Shown here: positions 1 through 6,371 of the stretch, in pieces
How positions within the stretch are numbered: position 1 is the stretch's first letter
Layout of the letters: each line of letters begins with the position of its first letter
Assembly (NCBI GenBank): GCA_910585265.1
Contig: CAJUCA010000086.1
Span: 1-8,064, forward strand
Direction: 5' to 3'
DNA: 8,064 bases
Source of the DNA: an uncultured Oscillospiraceae bacterium
GTDB lineage: Bacteria > Bacillota > Clostridia > Oscillospirales > Oscillospiraceae
Notes under the pieces: generated by a model
Databases searched by the model: none
Told to the model about the DNA's origin: nothing
What the model saw: the letters and a program-made list of their open reading frames with translations, nothing else
Translations under genes and position numbers: made by a program

Positions 1-211
1 TTTCGTACATCGCCATGAGGAACGCCGGGAGCATGATCCCCAGCATGAGGAACATGGCCCCGGTGCTGCCGATAGGCCCACGGGCCAGCAGATAGGTGGG
101 GACCCCCACCAGTCCGCCGCCTCCGAAGCAAATGAGCTGCCGCTTGGTGAGGTTAAACGCCAGCTTGGTCTTGACTCTGGACAGGTCGTTGGGGACATTC
201 ACATAAGGTAT
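1..211 (-). CDS. PrgI-family conjugation membrane protein (N-terminal part, runs off window)
   Basis: About 70 codons of the N-terminus are visible; the gene continues beyond base 1. After the first residues (PYVNVPNDL) comes a basic stretch with KTKLAFNLTKRQ, then two hydrophobic segments separated by a short ARGP-containing turn. This layout and the NLTKRQ motif are typical of PrgI-family proteins (PF12666), small two-helix inner-membrane proteins encoded next to the VirB4/TraE ATPase in Firmicutes conjugation modules. The start is odd. A good ribosome site (AGGAG, 221-225) overlaps the end of the methyltransferase gene and points to ATA at 209-211; a TGA lies in frame just upstream. The first normal start is GTG at 200-202, which is 18 bp from the ribosome site and would remove three residues. 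It is the last gene of the visible maff2-trbL-methylase-prgI series. Family assignment is fairly sure; the start is not. Confidence 0.8.
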   Translation of the reverse strand, partial: MPYVNVPNDLSRVKTKLAFNLTKRQLICFGGGGLVGVPTYLLARGPIGSTGAMFLMLGIMLPAFLMAMYE

Positions 212-217
212 GGTCGA

Positions 218-790
218 TCACTCCTTTCCGGCCCCCGCTCCCTCTGGACACGGTGTCCAGAGGCCGGGGGTACATTCCACCTCATTCCCCCACACGTCCC
301 AGCCGGGGACAGTCTGCCGGGCGAACAGCTCCACGCGGGGCACGTCGCCCAGCAAGGCCTTGATCTTCTCCCTGGCCTCGTCCGGCTTTTTGCTGTGGCC
401 CTCTATGGGGGAAATGATGAATTGGTGGACGTTGGCGGCCTGCCGCCGGGGACGGCCCCGCGTTGCCAGCAGGCACACCTCCGCGTTGGCCCTGGTCCAG
501 AAGCCCAGGCCGTAAAACCAGCTATCCGCCTTGCGGTTCTTTTTCAGCCAGACAAAGGCCACGCTCTTATACTGAAAGCCCCACGCCTTGATCAGCCGCA
601 GGGCTTCCGGGAGCTGGGGGAACGTGGCCCACAGGAACAGGGCGCAGTCCGGGGCGGCCAGCTCCGCCACAGGCAACGCGCACAGCTCGTCCATGCTCAT
701 GGTGGGGTAGTGCTTCTCCGCCGATCCTGGCAAATTCTTTTGGGAATAGCGCCAGGGCGGGTCGGCGTAGATCACGGCGTATTTTCCGAT
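218..790 (-). CDS. MT-A70 family adenine N6-methyltransferase
   Basis: Class I SAM-dependent methyltransferase of the MT-A70 family, expected to methylate adenine N6, probably in DNA. The N-terminus reads YAVIYADPPW, the catalytic DPPW motif. KHYPTM, LFLWATFPQLPEAL, FVWLKK, WTRANAEVCLLATRG, ISPIEGHSKKP and the terminal GWDVWGNEV are all family blocks, so the catalytic domain is complete. The conventional start is GTG at 773-775, directly before IYADPPW. The strong ribosome site (AGGAGG, 6-bp spacing) instead points to ATC at 788-790, which would give a more typical IGKYAVIYADPPW start (190 residues); in-frame TGA and TAA lie just upstream and no ATG/GTG/TTG intervenes. About 19 residues after GWDVWGNEV are non-conserved and lie over a perfect 11-bp inverted repeat. 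Such orphan methylases are common between trbL-like and prgI genes in ICEs. They may protect the element from restriction in a new host; this role is inferred. Confidence 0.88.
   Translation of the reverse strand: MGKYAVIYADPPWRYSQKNLPGSAEKHYPTMSMDELCALPVAELAAPDCALFLWATFPQLPEALRLIKAWGFQYKSVAFVWLKKNRKADSWFYGLGFWTRANAEVCLLATRGRPRRQAANVHQFIISPIEGHSKKPDEAREKIKALLGDVPRVELFARQTVPGWDVWGNEVECTPGLWTPCPEGAGAGKE
241..263. repeat. Perfect 11-bp inverted repeat, with a half-copy at 816-830
   Basis: Bases 241-251 and 253-263 are exact reverse complements around base 252, within the tail of the methyltransferase gene. The right half, CACGGTGTCCAGAGG (249-263), is repeated exactly at 816-830 in the gap between the methylase and trbL-like genes. 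The similarity extends to about 22 bp if one indel is allowed (249-270 against 816-838). The methyltransferase gene is therefore bracketed by near-direct repeats. There is no T-run, so it is not an obvious terminator. Confidence 0.75.
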
Positions 791-815
791 AAAATCCCTC
801 CTCTCCGCTTATAGT

Positions 816-838
816 CACGGTGTCCAGAGGTCCGGGAG
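816..838. repeat. Second copy of the repeat flanking the methyltransferase gene
   Basis: Bases 816-830 are identical to 249-263, and the following bases differ from the first copy by about one indel. It lies in the roughly 48-bp gap between the trbL-like stop (839) and the methylase ribosome site. Here only one arm of the inverted repeat is present. Confidence 0.7.
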
Positions 839-1705
839 CTAATGCGCCCCCAGAACGCTCCGGGCGATACTCCCCGTTTTGAACAGGCAGTAGCACAGCA
901 GCACCGTGTAGCCGATGGTCCCCCATATCGCCCCTATGGGGTCGCCGCCTCCGGCGATACTCTGAATGAGTACCGCGTAGATCCCCACGCATACCAATAT
1001 CAGCATCCCCTGGAAGCCCACGGCGAACAGGGAGCGGAGATAGTTCTGCCCGGCCCCGCCCAGCTCCCGGTTTGCAAGGGTCGCCACGGGAAGGGGCGCT
1101 AAACTGGTGAGCATATAAATTTCTATCATCCGCCCGTAGACGATCACGAAGATCACGATATTCAGCGCGGTCATGGTGAGCTGCACCACAAAGGACTGGA
1201 GCCACAGCCCCAGCAGCGGGCCCAGGTCCATTCCCTCCAGCGCCGCCTCCAGGTCCGCCAGCATATCCGGGGAAACGTCCGTGGAGCCCTGGATCAGCCC
1301 CGCCGACTGTGCCACCACCCGCTGGGCCACGTCGAACACCGCCATAACGATGTTGAACGTGTTGGACAGAATGAGGATGGCGCAGGCCGTTTTGAATATC
1401 CACTTGAAGAAAATCCAGTAGTCCAGGTCGTGGAGGTTGTTCCGCTCCACCAGCAGTTGAATGAGTTCGTAGGTGGCGACAAAGGTCAGGACCAGTCCGG
1501 CGATTGGCAGTATCACCGTCTCGGAAAGCCGCCGGATCAGGGAGAAAACCCCGGCGTTCCATTGCGCCGGGGCTGTCCCCACTTGTACCGCGATCTCCCC
1601 GACACGGGCATTGACTGTATCAAAGAGCCCCGACAGGTTGTCCATGATCCCGCCGATCAGCAGCTCCTTGAGCCAGTTCGTGATCCAGTCGGTGAGAAAT
1701 CCCAT
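839..1705 (-). CDS. VirB6/TrbL-like conjugal transfer membrane protein
   Basis: A 288-residue polytopic membrane protein. Hydrophobic segments lie at roughly residues 60-86, 100-128, 165-192, 225-250 and 256-275, after an amphipathic N-terminus rich in W, L and I. The sequence style (GFLTDWITNWLKELLIGGI, then a long central hydrophobic core) and its place directly after maff2 match the VirB6/TrbL-like proteins of clostridial ICEs (the CD1112-type family). Such proteins form part of the inner-membrane channel of the type IV secretion apparatus. Length is normal and the frame intact. The ATG at 1703-1705 lies only 12 bp after the maff2 stop, and the region before it (GGGCGG) is a poor ribosome site. 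Translation may therefore depend on ribosomes arriving from maff2, which is now split by the inserted element. Family confidence is high; the coupling is inference. Confidence 0.88.
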   Translation of the reverse strand: MGFLTDWITNWLKELLIGGIMDNLSGLFDTVNARVGEIAVQVGTAPAQWNAGVFSLIRRLSETVILPIAGLVLTFVATYELIQLLVERNNLHDLDYWIFFKWIFKTACAILILSNTFNIVMAVFDVAQRVVAQSAGLIQGSTDVSPDMLADLEAALEGMDLGPLLGLWLQSFVVQLTMTALNIVIFVIVYGRMIEIYMLTSLAPLPVATLANRELGGAGQNYLRSLFAVGFQGMLILVCVGIYAVLIQSIAGGGDPIGAIWGTIGYTVLLCYCLFKTGSIARSVLGAH

Positions 1706-1717
1706 GAAGCGCCGCCC

Positions 1718-1807
1718 TTAGAACAGGCCGGACAGCAGGGGAATGAGGGTCGTGCCCAGCAGGATAATGCCGCCGCCCGCCATGAGCTGCTTCATGCCCT
1801 GGCTTTT
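1718..1807 (-). pseudogene. Maff2-family gene, 3' fragment (interrupted by IME)
   Basis: Reads (K)SQGMKQLMAGGG, then a hydrophobic segment IILLGTTLIPLLSGLF and TAA (1718-1720). This is the conserved second half of Maff2-family proteins, small two-helix membrane proteins encoded immediately before trbL-like genes in Firmicutes ICEs; by position and size they may be pilin-like, but the role is not established. Going upstream, the frame meets TGA and TAG within four codons of AAA, and no start codon precedes the conserved part, so this fragment cannot be expressed as Maff2. The missing 5' part is at 7965-8064. Joining at the shared AA gives TCC AAA AGC, restoring PGSKSQG in frame. The homology therefore stops exactly at the element end rather than decaying gradually. 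Confidence 0.9.
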
Positions 1808-1825
1808 AGCTCACTACGGATAAAG
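1806..1825 (+). repeat. Left IME end / attachment half-site
   Basis: On the + strand: core TT (1806-1807), 2 bp, then CTCA-CTACGGA-TAAAG (1810-1825). It matches the complement of the right end in CTCA, the 7-bp spacing and TAAAG (10 of 16 positions), at the same 2-bp distance from the core. This symmetry is expected of half-sites bound by a large serine recombinase and fixes the crossover point independently of the maff2 frame. Confidence 0.8.
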
Positions 1826-1840
1826 AAGCAAGGAGAGGTT

Positions 1841-1881
1841 AAAAATTTTTGCCGTTCCCATCCGGCGGGGCCTCGCCGGAT
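1841..1881 (-). terminator. Possible terminator after the serine recombinase
   Basis: Read on the minus strand, 10 bp after the recombinase stop, an 8-bp GC-rich stem (ATCCGGCG/CGCCGGAT, 1860-1867 and 1874-1881) closes a 6-base loop. The T-run (1841-1845) comes some 14 bases after the stem rather than immediately, so termination may be weak and some read-through into the ICE genes is possible. Confidence 0.5.
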
Positions 1882-1890
1882 AGGTCTGGC

Positions 1891-3507
1891 TCAATCGTCA
1901 GGCAAGTCCACCTTGCCCACAAAAGAATAATAAATCTCGATGTCCTGGTGGCGCGTTCCCTGCTCGTCCTTCCAGCACTCATGCACCACGATCTTCTCCA
2001 CGAACTCCCGGAGGAGGGTAGGGGTCAGCTCCTCGAAGCTGGTGTACTTCCGCACCACTGCCATGAACTTCTCCACGTTCACAGCCGCCTCCTTGGACTT
2101 TCCCATCTCCGCCTGCAACTCGGCAACACGGGTTTTCAGTGCAGCCTGCTCCTGCTCATAATCGGCGGACAGCTCCATGAAACGCTCGTCCGTGATGCGT
2201 CCGCTCACGCTGTCCTCATACAGACGCTTGAAAATGCCGTTCAATTCTCCGATGCGCTTCTGCGCCGCCTCCAGCTCGCGGCGGCGGGCGGCGTTCTTCC
2301 GCTTGCCGCCGTCCTCGTTCTGCGCCATCAGCAGCTTCATAAACCGGGCCTCATGCTTGGCGGCATAGCTGGTGACTTTCCGCAAATTCTCGGTCACGCC
2401 CGCCGTCAGAAGGTCGGTGCGGATGAAGTGCGCCGTACAGTCAGCGGTGCGCTTCTTGTAGCTGCCACAGATGTAGCAGTCCTGCCGCCGCTTGTCCGTT
2501 TCGTACCTCTGCTGGTACATGACGCTCCCGCAATCGGCGCAGAACAACAAGCCGGAGAACAGGCCAACCTCGCCGAAACGGTTGGGCCGCTTTCGCTGTT
2601 TGCGAAGCTCCTGCACTCGTTCCCAGGTGGCATCATCAATGATGGCTTCATGGGTATGCTCGAAAACCATCACCTTGTCCTCTGGATTGAGTACACTGGT
2701 CTTGACCTTGTAGGACACCTTCTCCGTCTTGAAGTTGACGGTATGGCCCAGGTACTCCCGGCGCTCCAGAATGTGCGCCACGGTGTTGCTCGACCACTTG
2801 CAGGGGTAGTCCGGGTAGTAGCGGCGGGTGCTGCCGGTGCGCCGGTACTCCATCGTCCCCGGCGTGGGGATGTTCTGCTCAGTCAGCATCCGGGCAATCT
2901 TGGTGGGGCCGTTCCCGGCGAGGCACAGACTGAAAATCTGCTTTACCACAGGGGCGGCCTCCGGGTCGATCACAAACTCGCCGTCCTCGTCTTTCAGATA
3001 GCCATAGACCGGCTGGCTGGTGATGGGTTTTCCGCTCATGCCTTTAGCCCGGAAAACCGCTTTGATTTTCTTGCTCGTGTCCCTCACCATCCATTCATTA
3101 AATAAATTCCGCAAGGCGCTCATGTCGTTGTCGCCCTGGGCGCTGTCCACGCCGTCATTGATGGCGATAAAGCGGACGCCTTTCTTTGGGAAGGTAATTT
3201 CTGTAAATAGGCCCACTTGCAGATAATTCCGTCCCAGGCGTGAGAGGTCTTTCGTCACGACCGTCTTGACCGCGCCGCTCTCCACGGCGTCCATCATCTC
3301 GGTGAAGCCGGGGCGCTGGAAGTTGGCTCCGCTCCATCCGTCATCCACGAAAAACTGATAGGGCATCAGGCTATGCTCACGGGCGTAGCTTTCGAGGATG
3401 CGCTTTTGATTGGAAATCGAGTTGCTCTCGCCCTGCAATTCATCGTCACGGCTGAGGCGGCAGTACAGGGCGGTGATAGGGGCCTGCGTGGTTTGCTGTC
3501 TAATCAT
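1891..3507 (-). CDS. Large serine recombinase (TndX/TnpX-like)
   Basis: A 538-residue site-specific recombinase that excises and integrates the element through a Ser-DNA intermediate. The resolvase domain spans roughly residues 10-155: catalytic Ser19 in YCRLSRDDE, and TKDLSRLGRNY (85-95) with the conserved arginines. A Recombinase domain follows (about 160-270, with QPVYGY), then a zinc ribbon (C323, C326, C344, C347, with C357 nearby). A charged coiled-coil segment lies at about 400-470, and a C-terminal DUF4368-like end has VEKIVVHE and IEIYYSFVG. Length is close to TndX of Tn5397 (533). The ATG has a good ribosome site (GGAGG, 4-bp spacing). It lies 84 bp from the left end of the element, the usual place for such genes. 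All catalytic residues I can recognise are present, so it is probably active. Confidence 0.96.
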   Translation of the reverse strand: MIRQQTTQAPITALYCRLSRDDELQGESNSISNQKRILESYAREHSLMPYQFFVDDGWSGANFQRPGFTEMMDAVESGAVKTVVTKDLSRLGRNYLQVGLFTEITFPKKGVRFIAINDGVDSAQGDNDMSALRNLFNEWMVRDTSKKIKAVFRAKGMSGKPITSQPVYGYLKDEDGEFVIDPEAAPVVKQIFSLCLAGNGPTKIARMLTEQNIPTPGTMEYRRTGSTRRYYPDYPCKWSSNTVAHILERREYLGHTVNFKTEKVSYKVKTSVLNPEDKVMVFEHTHEAIIDDATWERVQELRKQRKRPNRFGEVGLFSGLLFCADCGSVMYQQRYETDKRRQDCYICGSYKKRTADCTAHFIRTDLLTAGVTENLRKVTSYAAKHEARFMKLLMAQNEDGGKRKNAARRRELEAAQKRIGELNGIFKRLYEDSVSGRITDERFMELSADYEQEQAALKTRVAELQAEMGKSKEAAVNVEKFMAVVRKYTSFEELTPTLLREFVEKIVVHECWKDEQGTRHQDIEIYYSFVGKVDLPDD

Positions 3508-3553
3508 CGTTCCTCCATTCCGACAGCCCCGGCCCCGCTATTCCGATGGCAAC

Positions 3554-3582
3554 AGTATAGCACAGGCCGGGGCGGTTGTATA
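3554..3582 (-). promoter_or_regulatory. Predicted promoter of the serine recombinase
   Basis: Minus-strand TATACT (3554-3559) with a 17-bp GC-rich spacer to TATACA (3577-3582), a 4-of-6 match to the -35 consensus. It lies about 45 bp before the recombinase ATG. TATACA could itself serve as the -10 of a second start. The -10 match is good, the -35 mediocre. Confidence 0.5.
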
Positions 3583-3649
3583 GTGCTTTTTACTTCCTTA
3601 CAAGAAAAAGTTTTAAGCTGGGGCTTATCGTGGAACTACCGGCAGGAGG

Positions 3650-3835
3650 TCACGGGCTGGGGCTGATCTGACAGCGGCTCTCGGCCTCCAGGACTTTCGC
3701 CATTTTGTCGGCGGCGGTGTCGGTGGTGTCCTGCTTGAAGTAGCCGGAAACGGTAAGAACGGTGTTGCCCATGCGGATTTCAGTCACGCAGTCCGGGCGG
3801 CGGGTGGTCTTGGTCTTGCTGGGGGTGTGGGTCAT
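3650..3835 (-). CDS. tnpW: TnpW family protein
   Basis: A 61-residue protein. The block RRPDCVTEIRMGNTVLTVSG, followed by FKQD and TAADKMAKVLEAE, is characteristic of transposon-encoded TnpW proteins, first named in Tn4451/Tn4453. Their biochemical function is not known to me. The Thr/Lys/Arg-rich N-terminus is probably unstructured; the rest suggests a short beta hairpin followed by a helix. The ATG has a clear ribosome site (AAAGGAG, about 6-bp spacing). It lies between the mobilization genes and the recombinase, as in related elements, about 140 bp before the recombinase start, and is separated from the Cys_rich_VLP gene by a 128-bp gap containing a hairpin. I see no strong promoter of its own, so it probably depends on read-through from the mobC transcript. 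Confidence 0.88.
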   Translation of the reverse strand: MTHTPSKTKTTRRPDCVTEIRMGNTVLTVSGYFKQDTTDTAADKMAKVLEAESRCQISPSP

Positions 3836-3918
3836 AGGCGGCTCCTTTCAAATTTTTGTTGTGGATATTCGGCTGTTTTGAGGCTTGGAATGGTAACATA
3901 CAGCCCCCTGTTGAGGAC

Positions 3919-3956
3919 GGCCCAAAAGTCCCGTGATACCGGGCTTTTCAAGGGCC
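3919..3956 (-). terminator. Hairpin between the Cys_rich_VLP gene and tnpW (possible weak terminator)
   Basis: Minus strand, 8 bp after the Cys_rich_VLP stop. An outer GGCCC/GGGCC stem (3919-3923, 3952-3956) and an inner AAAAG-CCCG/CGGG-CTTTT stem with one bulged base (3924-3933, 3940-3948) close a 6-base loop. The four T residues lie inside the stem and no T-run follows the outer stem. It may attenuate transcription or set mRNA ends between mob genes and tnpW. Confidence 0.4.
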
Positions 3957-3963
3957 TAAACCG

Positions 3964-4323
3964 TTACATAGCGGCCCGGTGGCGGCGCACCCGCTCACAA
4001 GTCTTGCGGCGTTCTTCCTCCTTGGCGCACTCCGGGCAGTATTTGGCCCGGTTGGATTTTGGGATGTACCAGCCGCCGCACAGGACACACTTTTTTCTTT
4101 CCCGGCGGTGGAGCAATTCGGCGCACAGGCTTTCGTCCAGGGGCAGCACCGCCGCCCGAAACCAGCGGCAGATCAGCGAGTAGGAAATGCTCTGCGGACA
4201 GACGCATTCCTCCCCATCGTCCAGCAGAAGGCAGTTGCCGCCGTCATAGTTGCAGCAGTCATGCACCAGCCGCCGAACAGCCCGATACTGTTGGTAGGTC
4301 AGCCGGACGGCGTTATCGGTCAT
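3964..4323 (-). CDS. Cysteine-rich VLP domain protein
   Basis: A 119-residue protein rich in cysteine. The N-terminal half has C23, C24, C31, C40 and C42, then C52 and the motif AVLPLDE (58-64) that gives the Cys_rich_VLP family (PF14194) its name. The C-terminal half has a CVLCG...SNRAKYCPECA zinc-ribbon-like group (C79, C82, C96, C99), followed by a strongly basic tail. The expected fold is one or two zinc-binding modules with possible nucleic-acid contact; the actual role is unknown. Genes of this family commonly follow MobP relaxase genes on Firmicutes mobilizable elements. Its ATG overlaps the end of the relaxase gene by 11 bp in another frame, and a GGAGG ribosome site lies inside the relaxase coding region, so the two are probably translationally coupled. 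Confidence 0.85.
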   Translation of the reverse strand: MTDNAVRLTYQQYRAVRRLVHDCCNYDGGNCLLLDDGEECVCPQSISYSLICRWFRAAVLPLDESLCAELLHRRERKKCVLCGGWYIPKSNRAKYCPECAKEEERRKTCERVRRHRAAM

Positions 4324-5881
4324 GCTCGTCCCTCCGCTGGCTGGGCGCGCCGTGAAGCACTTGGTCGATGTTCCGCTTGACGGTCATCAGCTCGTCCGCT
4401 TTCCGCTTGCGCTCCTGGTACTCGGTGTACCCGGCATTCTTTTCAGACAGCAGCGCATCGATCTCCGCCGTCAGTTGTTTGATGGTGGGCAGCTTGGTGA
4501 TGCCATTGGCCTTGAAGAAATGAACAGCGGCCTCGGAGCGGAGCAGGTCGGCCTCATGCTCCTGCCGGTAGGCGGCGCGGGCCTTGGGCGTTTTCTGTGC
4601 GGCGAGGCCCTCCCGGACTGCTTTGGTGTTCCGGTAGATGATGATCTGCCGCCGCAGCTCCTTTTTTTCTTTCAAGGCCAATTCGGTAGGCTTCAGCTTG
4701 GCGGAGCTTTCAAGCACAGCGGCATAGGCGGCGGACACAGCGGCGTCCAATTCCTCCGGCGAAGAAAAGCCATACTCTGTGTAGAGGTTGAGCGAGCTTG
4801 CCATCTGTTTCAGATTGAAGTTGGTCGCCCAATACTCATAGCCTTTGCCCTTGCCCTGGGCTTTCTTGGCCTCGATGTCCACCATGCGCTGGACGCCCTG
4901 GGGCTGGCGAAGCTGCTCCCGGATGCTGGGCTTGGCCCCCAGGCTGGGACGGGCGGCGTTGCGTTCCAGGGCGGCACCGACGGCGGCGCGGTCAAACTCG
5001 TCCCCCAGCTTCCGGGCGGTGATGGGCTTGGCCCGGTCGGGGGTGAGGTAGGACAACCGGCCCCGGCTCTCTTTGACGGTGATGCCCCGCTGCAACAGCC
5101 GCTGGGCAAAGTCCTCGAAGCTGACAGCCACGGCGAGGACGGCTCGGATCTCCCGGCGCAGCTTCTCTTTGTCCGTTTCAAACTTAGTGGGCGGCTTTCT
5201 CTGGGCGGCGTTCTCGGTGTCCAGAGCAAGCTGCCCTTTCTTCTGTGCCCAATACTCCCGTTCGGTGACACGACTCCTGCTCCCGCCCAGCAAGTCGATC
5301 TGGTACAGCCCCGCCTCCTGACACAGCTCCATGACCTCGGCCCGGAAGTGGTGCATGGCAGCGGCGGTGCAGCGGTGCTTGGCCCCGGCCTGGGTGTCGC
5401 TGGCCCTGTCCATGTAGGGCTTGCGCTCCACTTCCTCCACCCGCAGGGAGTTGATGACGATGTGAACGTGGATGTTGCCGCTGTGATTGTGACCGTCCGG
5501 GTGGGTGCAGACCAGGGCCTGGTGTCCGGGAAACTGTTCGGCGCAGAACCGCTCCCCCAGCGCCTGGGCCTTGTCCATCGTCAGGCCGTGGTCGGGGCCG
5601 TCCCTGGGGTCAAAGGACAGGATGTAGTGATGGCTCTTTACGTCCTCCCGCCGCTGGTTTTTCCCGTAGCGGAGATTGGCCCGCATACAGGCCACGGCGA
5701 AGTCCTCCCCGCCGCAATTCAAAGAAGAAATGCGGTAGTCCTGGCGGGGGACAAGCCGCCCCTGCTCGTCCAGGACGGGCCTGCCGGTGAACTCGTCATG
5801 CTCGAAGGTGAGGTACTGCTCCGCCGCGCCGTAGTCGGCATTTTTAGAGCTTAAATGTTTCAGTGTTGCCAATGGCTTCAC
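4313..5881 (-). CDS. MobP/VirD2-type relaxase (mobilization nuclease)
   Basis: A relaxase of up to 522 residues, expected to nick oriT and stay bound to the 5' end through a tyrosine. Candidate tyrosines are Y17 and Y23 in the N-terminal block ADYGAAEQYL. SHHYILSFDPRD (83-94) and HPDGHNHSGNIHVHIVINS (127-145) supply the histidines for metal binding (H131, H133, H138, H140). ITEREYWAQKK-like and RGRLSYLTPDRAKPI blocks support this relaxase subfamily. From about residue 370 the protein is helical and charged, probably a coiled coil for accessory contacts. The GTG at 5879-5881 lies only 3 bp from GGAGG; TTG at 5870-5872, seven bases after AGGTG, gives (M)ATLKHLSSKNADY, which resembles family N-termini and may be the true start. 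It overlaps mobC by 29-38 bp and the Cys_rich_VLP gene by 11 bp, so the mob genes form a tight operon. Confidence 0.94.
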   Translation of the reverse strand: MKPLATLKHLSSKNADYGAAEQYLTFEHDEFTGRPVLDEQGRLVPRQDYRISSLNCGGEDFAVACMRANLRYGKNQRREDVKSHHYILSFDPRDGPDHGLTMDKAQALGERFCAEQFPGHQALVCTHPDGHNHSGNIHVHIVINSLRVEEVERKPYMDRASDTQAGAKHRCTAAAMHHFRAEVMELCQEAGLYQIDLLGGSRSRVTEREYWAQKKGQLALDTENAAQRKPPTKFETDKEKLRREIRAVLAVAVSFEDFAQRLLQRGITVKESRGRLSYLTPDRAKPITARKLGDEFDRAAVGAALERNAARPSLGAKPSIREQLRQPQGVQRMVDIEAKKAQGKGKGYEYWATNFNLKQMASSLNLYTEYGFSSPEELDAAVSAAYAAVLESSAKLKPTELALKEKKELRRQIIIYRNTKAVREGLAAQKTPKARAAYRQEHEADLLRSEAAVHFFKANGITKLPTIKQLTAEIDALLSEKNAGYTEYQERKRKADELMTVKRNIDQVLHGAPSQRRDEHDR

Positions 5882-6242
5882 CTACCTCCCGAAGCACCCG
5901 AAACTTCAAGGCAGCGAGGTCGGACAGCTGCGCCCGAACCTCGGCGGCGAGGGCATTGTACGGCGTCCCAAACTCGTTCAGATAGCGGGCGATCTGATTG
6001 AGGTTGCCGCCGATCTTCCCGTACTCCCCGGTCAGCCTGCCGATGGCGGCAAGCAGCTCGTCATTGACAGGGGACACGGTGATGATGGGCTTGACGGTCG
6101 CGCCGGTGATCGCCTGCCGGATAAACTCGGATTGGCTCATGCCGTAGGCGGTCAGGCGCTCCATGAAGTCGGCGTGTTCTTCCTCGGTCACACGGGTCTT
6201 GATGATGCGGTCACGGTGGGGCGTGTTGTAGCGTTTGGACAA
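5844..6242 (-). CDS. mobC: MobC-like mobilization accessory protein (TTG start)
   Basis: A 132-residue protein if started at TTG 6240-6242, giving (M)SKRYNTPHRDRIIKTRVTEEE. A ribbon-helix-helix-like DNA-binding segment occupies about residues 12-46 (RVTEEEHADFMERLTAYGMS, then SEFIRQAI). The MobC signature GKIGGNLNQIARYLNE is at about 75-90. It should bind oriT and help the relaxase open and nick DNA. The frame stays open upstream to TTG 6312-6314, with an ATG at 6279-6281, but the promoter -10 at 6291-6296 would place the transcript start near 6284. The only good ribosome site (AGGAGG, 6253-6258) points to the TTG at 6242, about 10 bp away. A low-efficiency TTG start could keep MobC levels down. 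The end overlaps the relaxase start. Confidence 0.9.
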   Translation of the reverse strand: MSKRYNTPHRDRIIKTRVTEEEHADFMERLTAYGMSQSEFIRQAITGATVKPIITVSPVNDELLAAIGRLTGEYGKIGGNLNQIARYLNEFGTPYNALAAEVRAQLSDLAALKFRVLREVGEAIGNTETFKL

Positions 6243-6290
6243 TAAACTTTTACCTCCTATTTCAAATTTTCCTCGGGGCATAATTCGCCC

Positions 6291-6321
6291 ATTATACACT
6301 TTTTCAATATTCAATTGTCAA
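6291..6321 (-). promoter_or_regulatory. Predicted promoter of the mobC-relaxase operon
   Basis: Minus strand: perfect TTGACA (6316-6321) and perfect TATAAT (6291-6296), separated by 19 bp, which is longer than the optimum. The expected start is near 6284, leaving a leader of about 42 bases before the TTG start of mobC. The spacer contains GAATATTGAAAAA, nearly repeated near 6424-6437. Confidence 0.75.
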
Positions 6322-6371
6322 GGGCGTTTGTCCCGGTTACTGTCTACGCAATGCTGGAGGGAGCATCGGCT

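Noticed and set aside
567..1562. Minus-strand frame overlapping the trbL-like and methylase genes.
   Set aside because: Composition is Gly/Arg/Pro-rich, typical of an off-frame reading of GC-rich DNA, and it conflicts with two recognised genes.
1849..3105. Long + strand open frame opposite the serine recombinase.
   Set aside because: Antisense shadow of a gene with intact catalytic motifs; no family features.
3601..3640. Small AAGC/GCTT stem near T-rich DNA between tnpW and the recombinase, considered as a tnpW terminator.
   Set aside because: The stem is only 4 bp; too weak to call.
5215..5226. Third match (12 bp) to the repeat flanking the methylase gene, inside the relaxase gene.
   Set aside because: It encodes an ordinary LDTEN stretch in frame, has no extension of similarity, and is explained by codon content.
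4322..5854. Long open frame on the + strand opposite the relaxase gene (about 510 codons).
   Set aside because: It mirrors the GC-rich relaxase coding frame, has no recognisable domain and no convincing ribosome site. The minus-strand frame has clear relaxase motifs.
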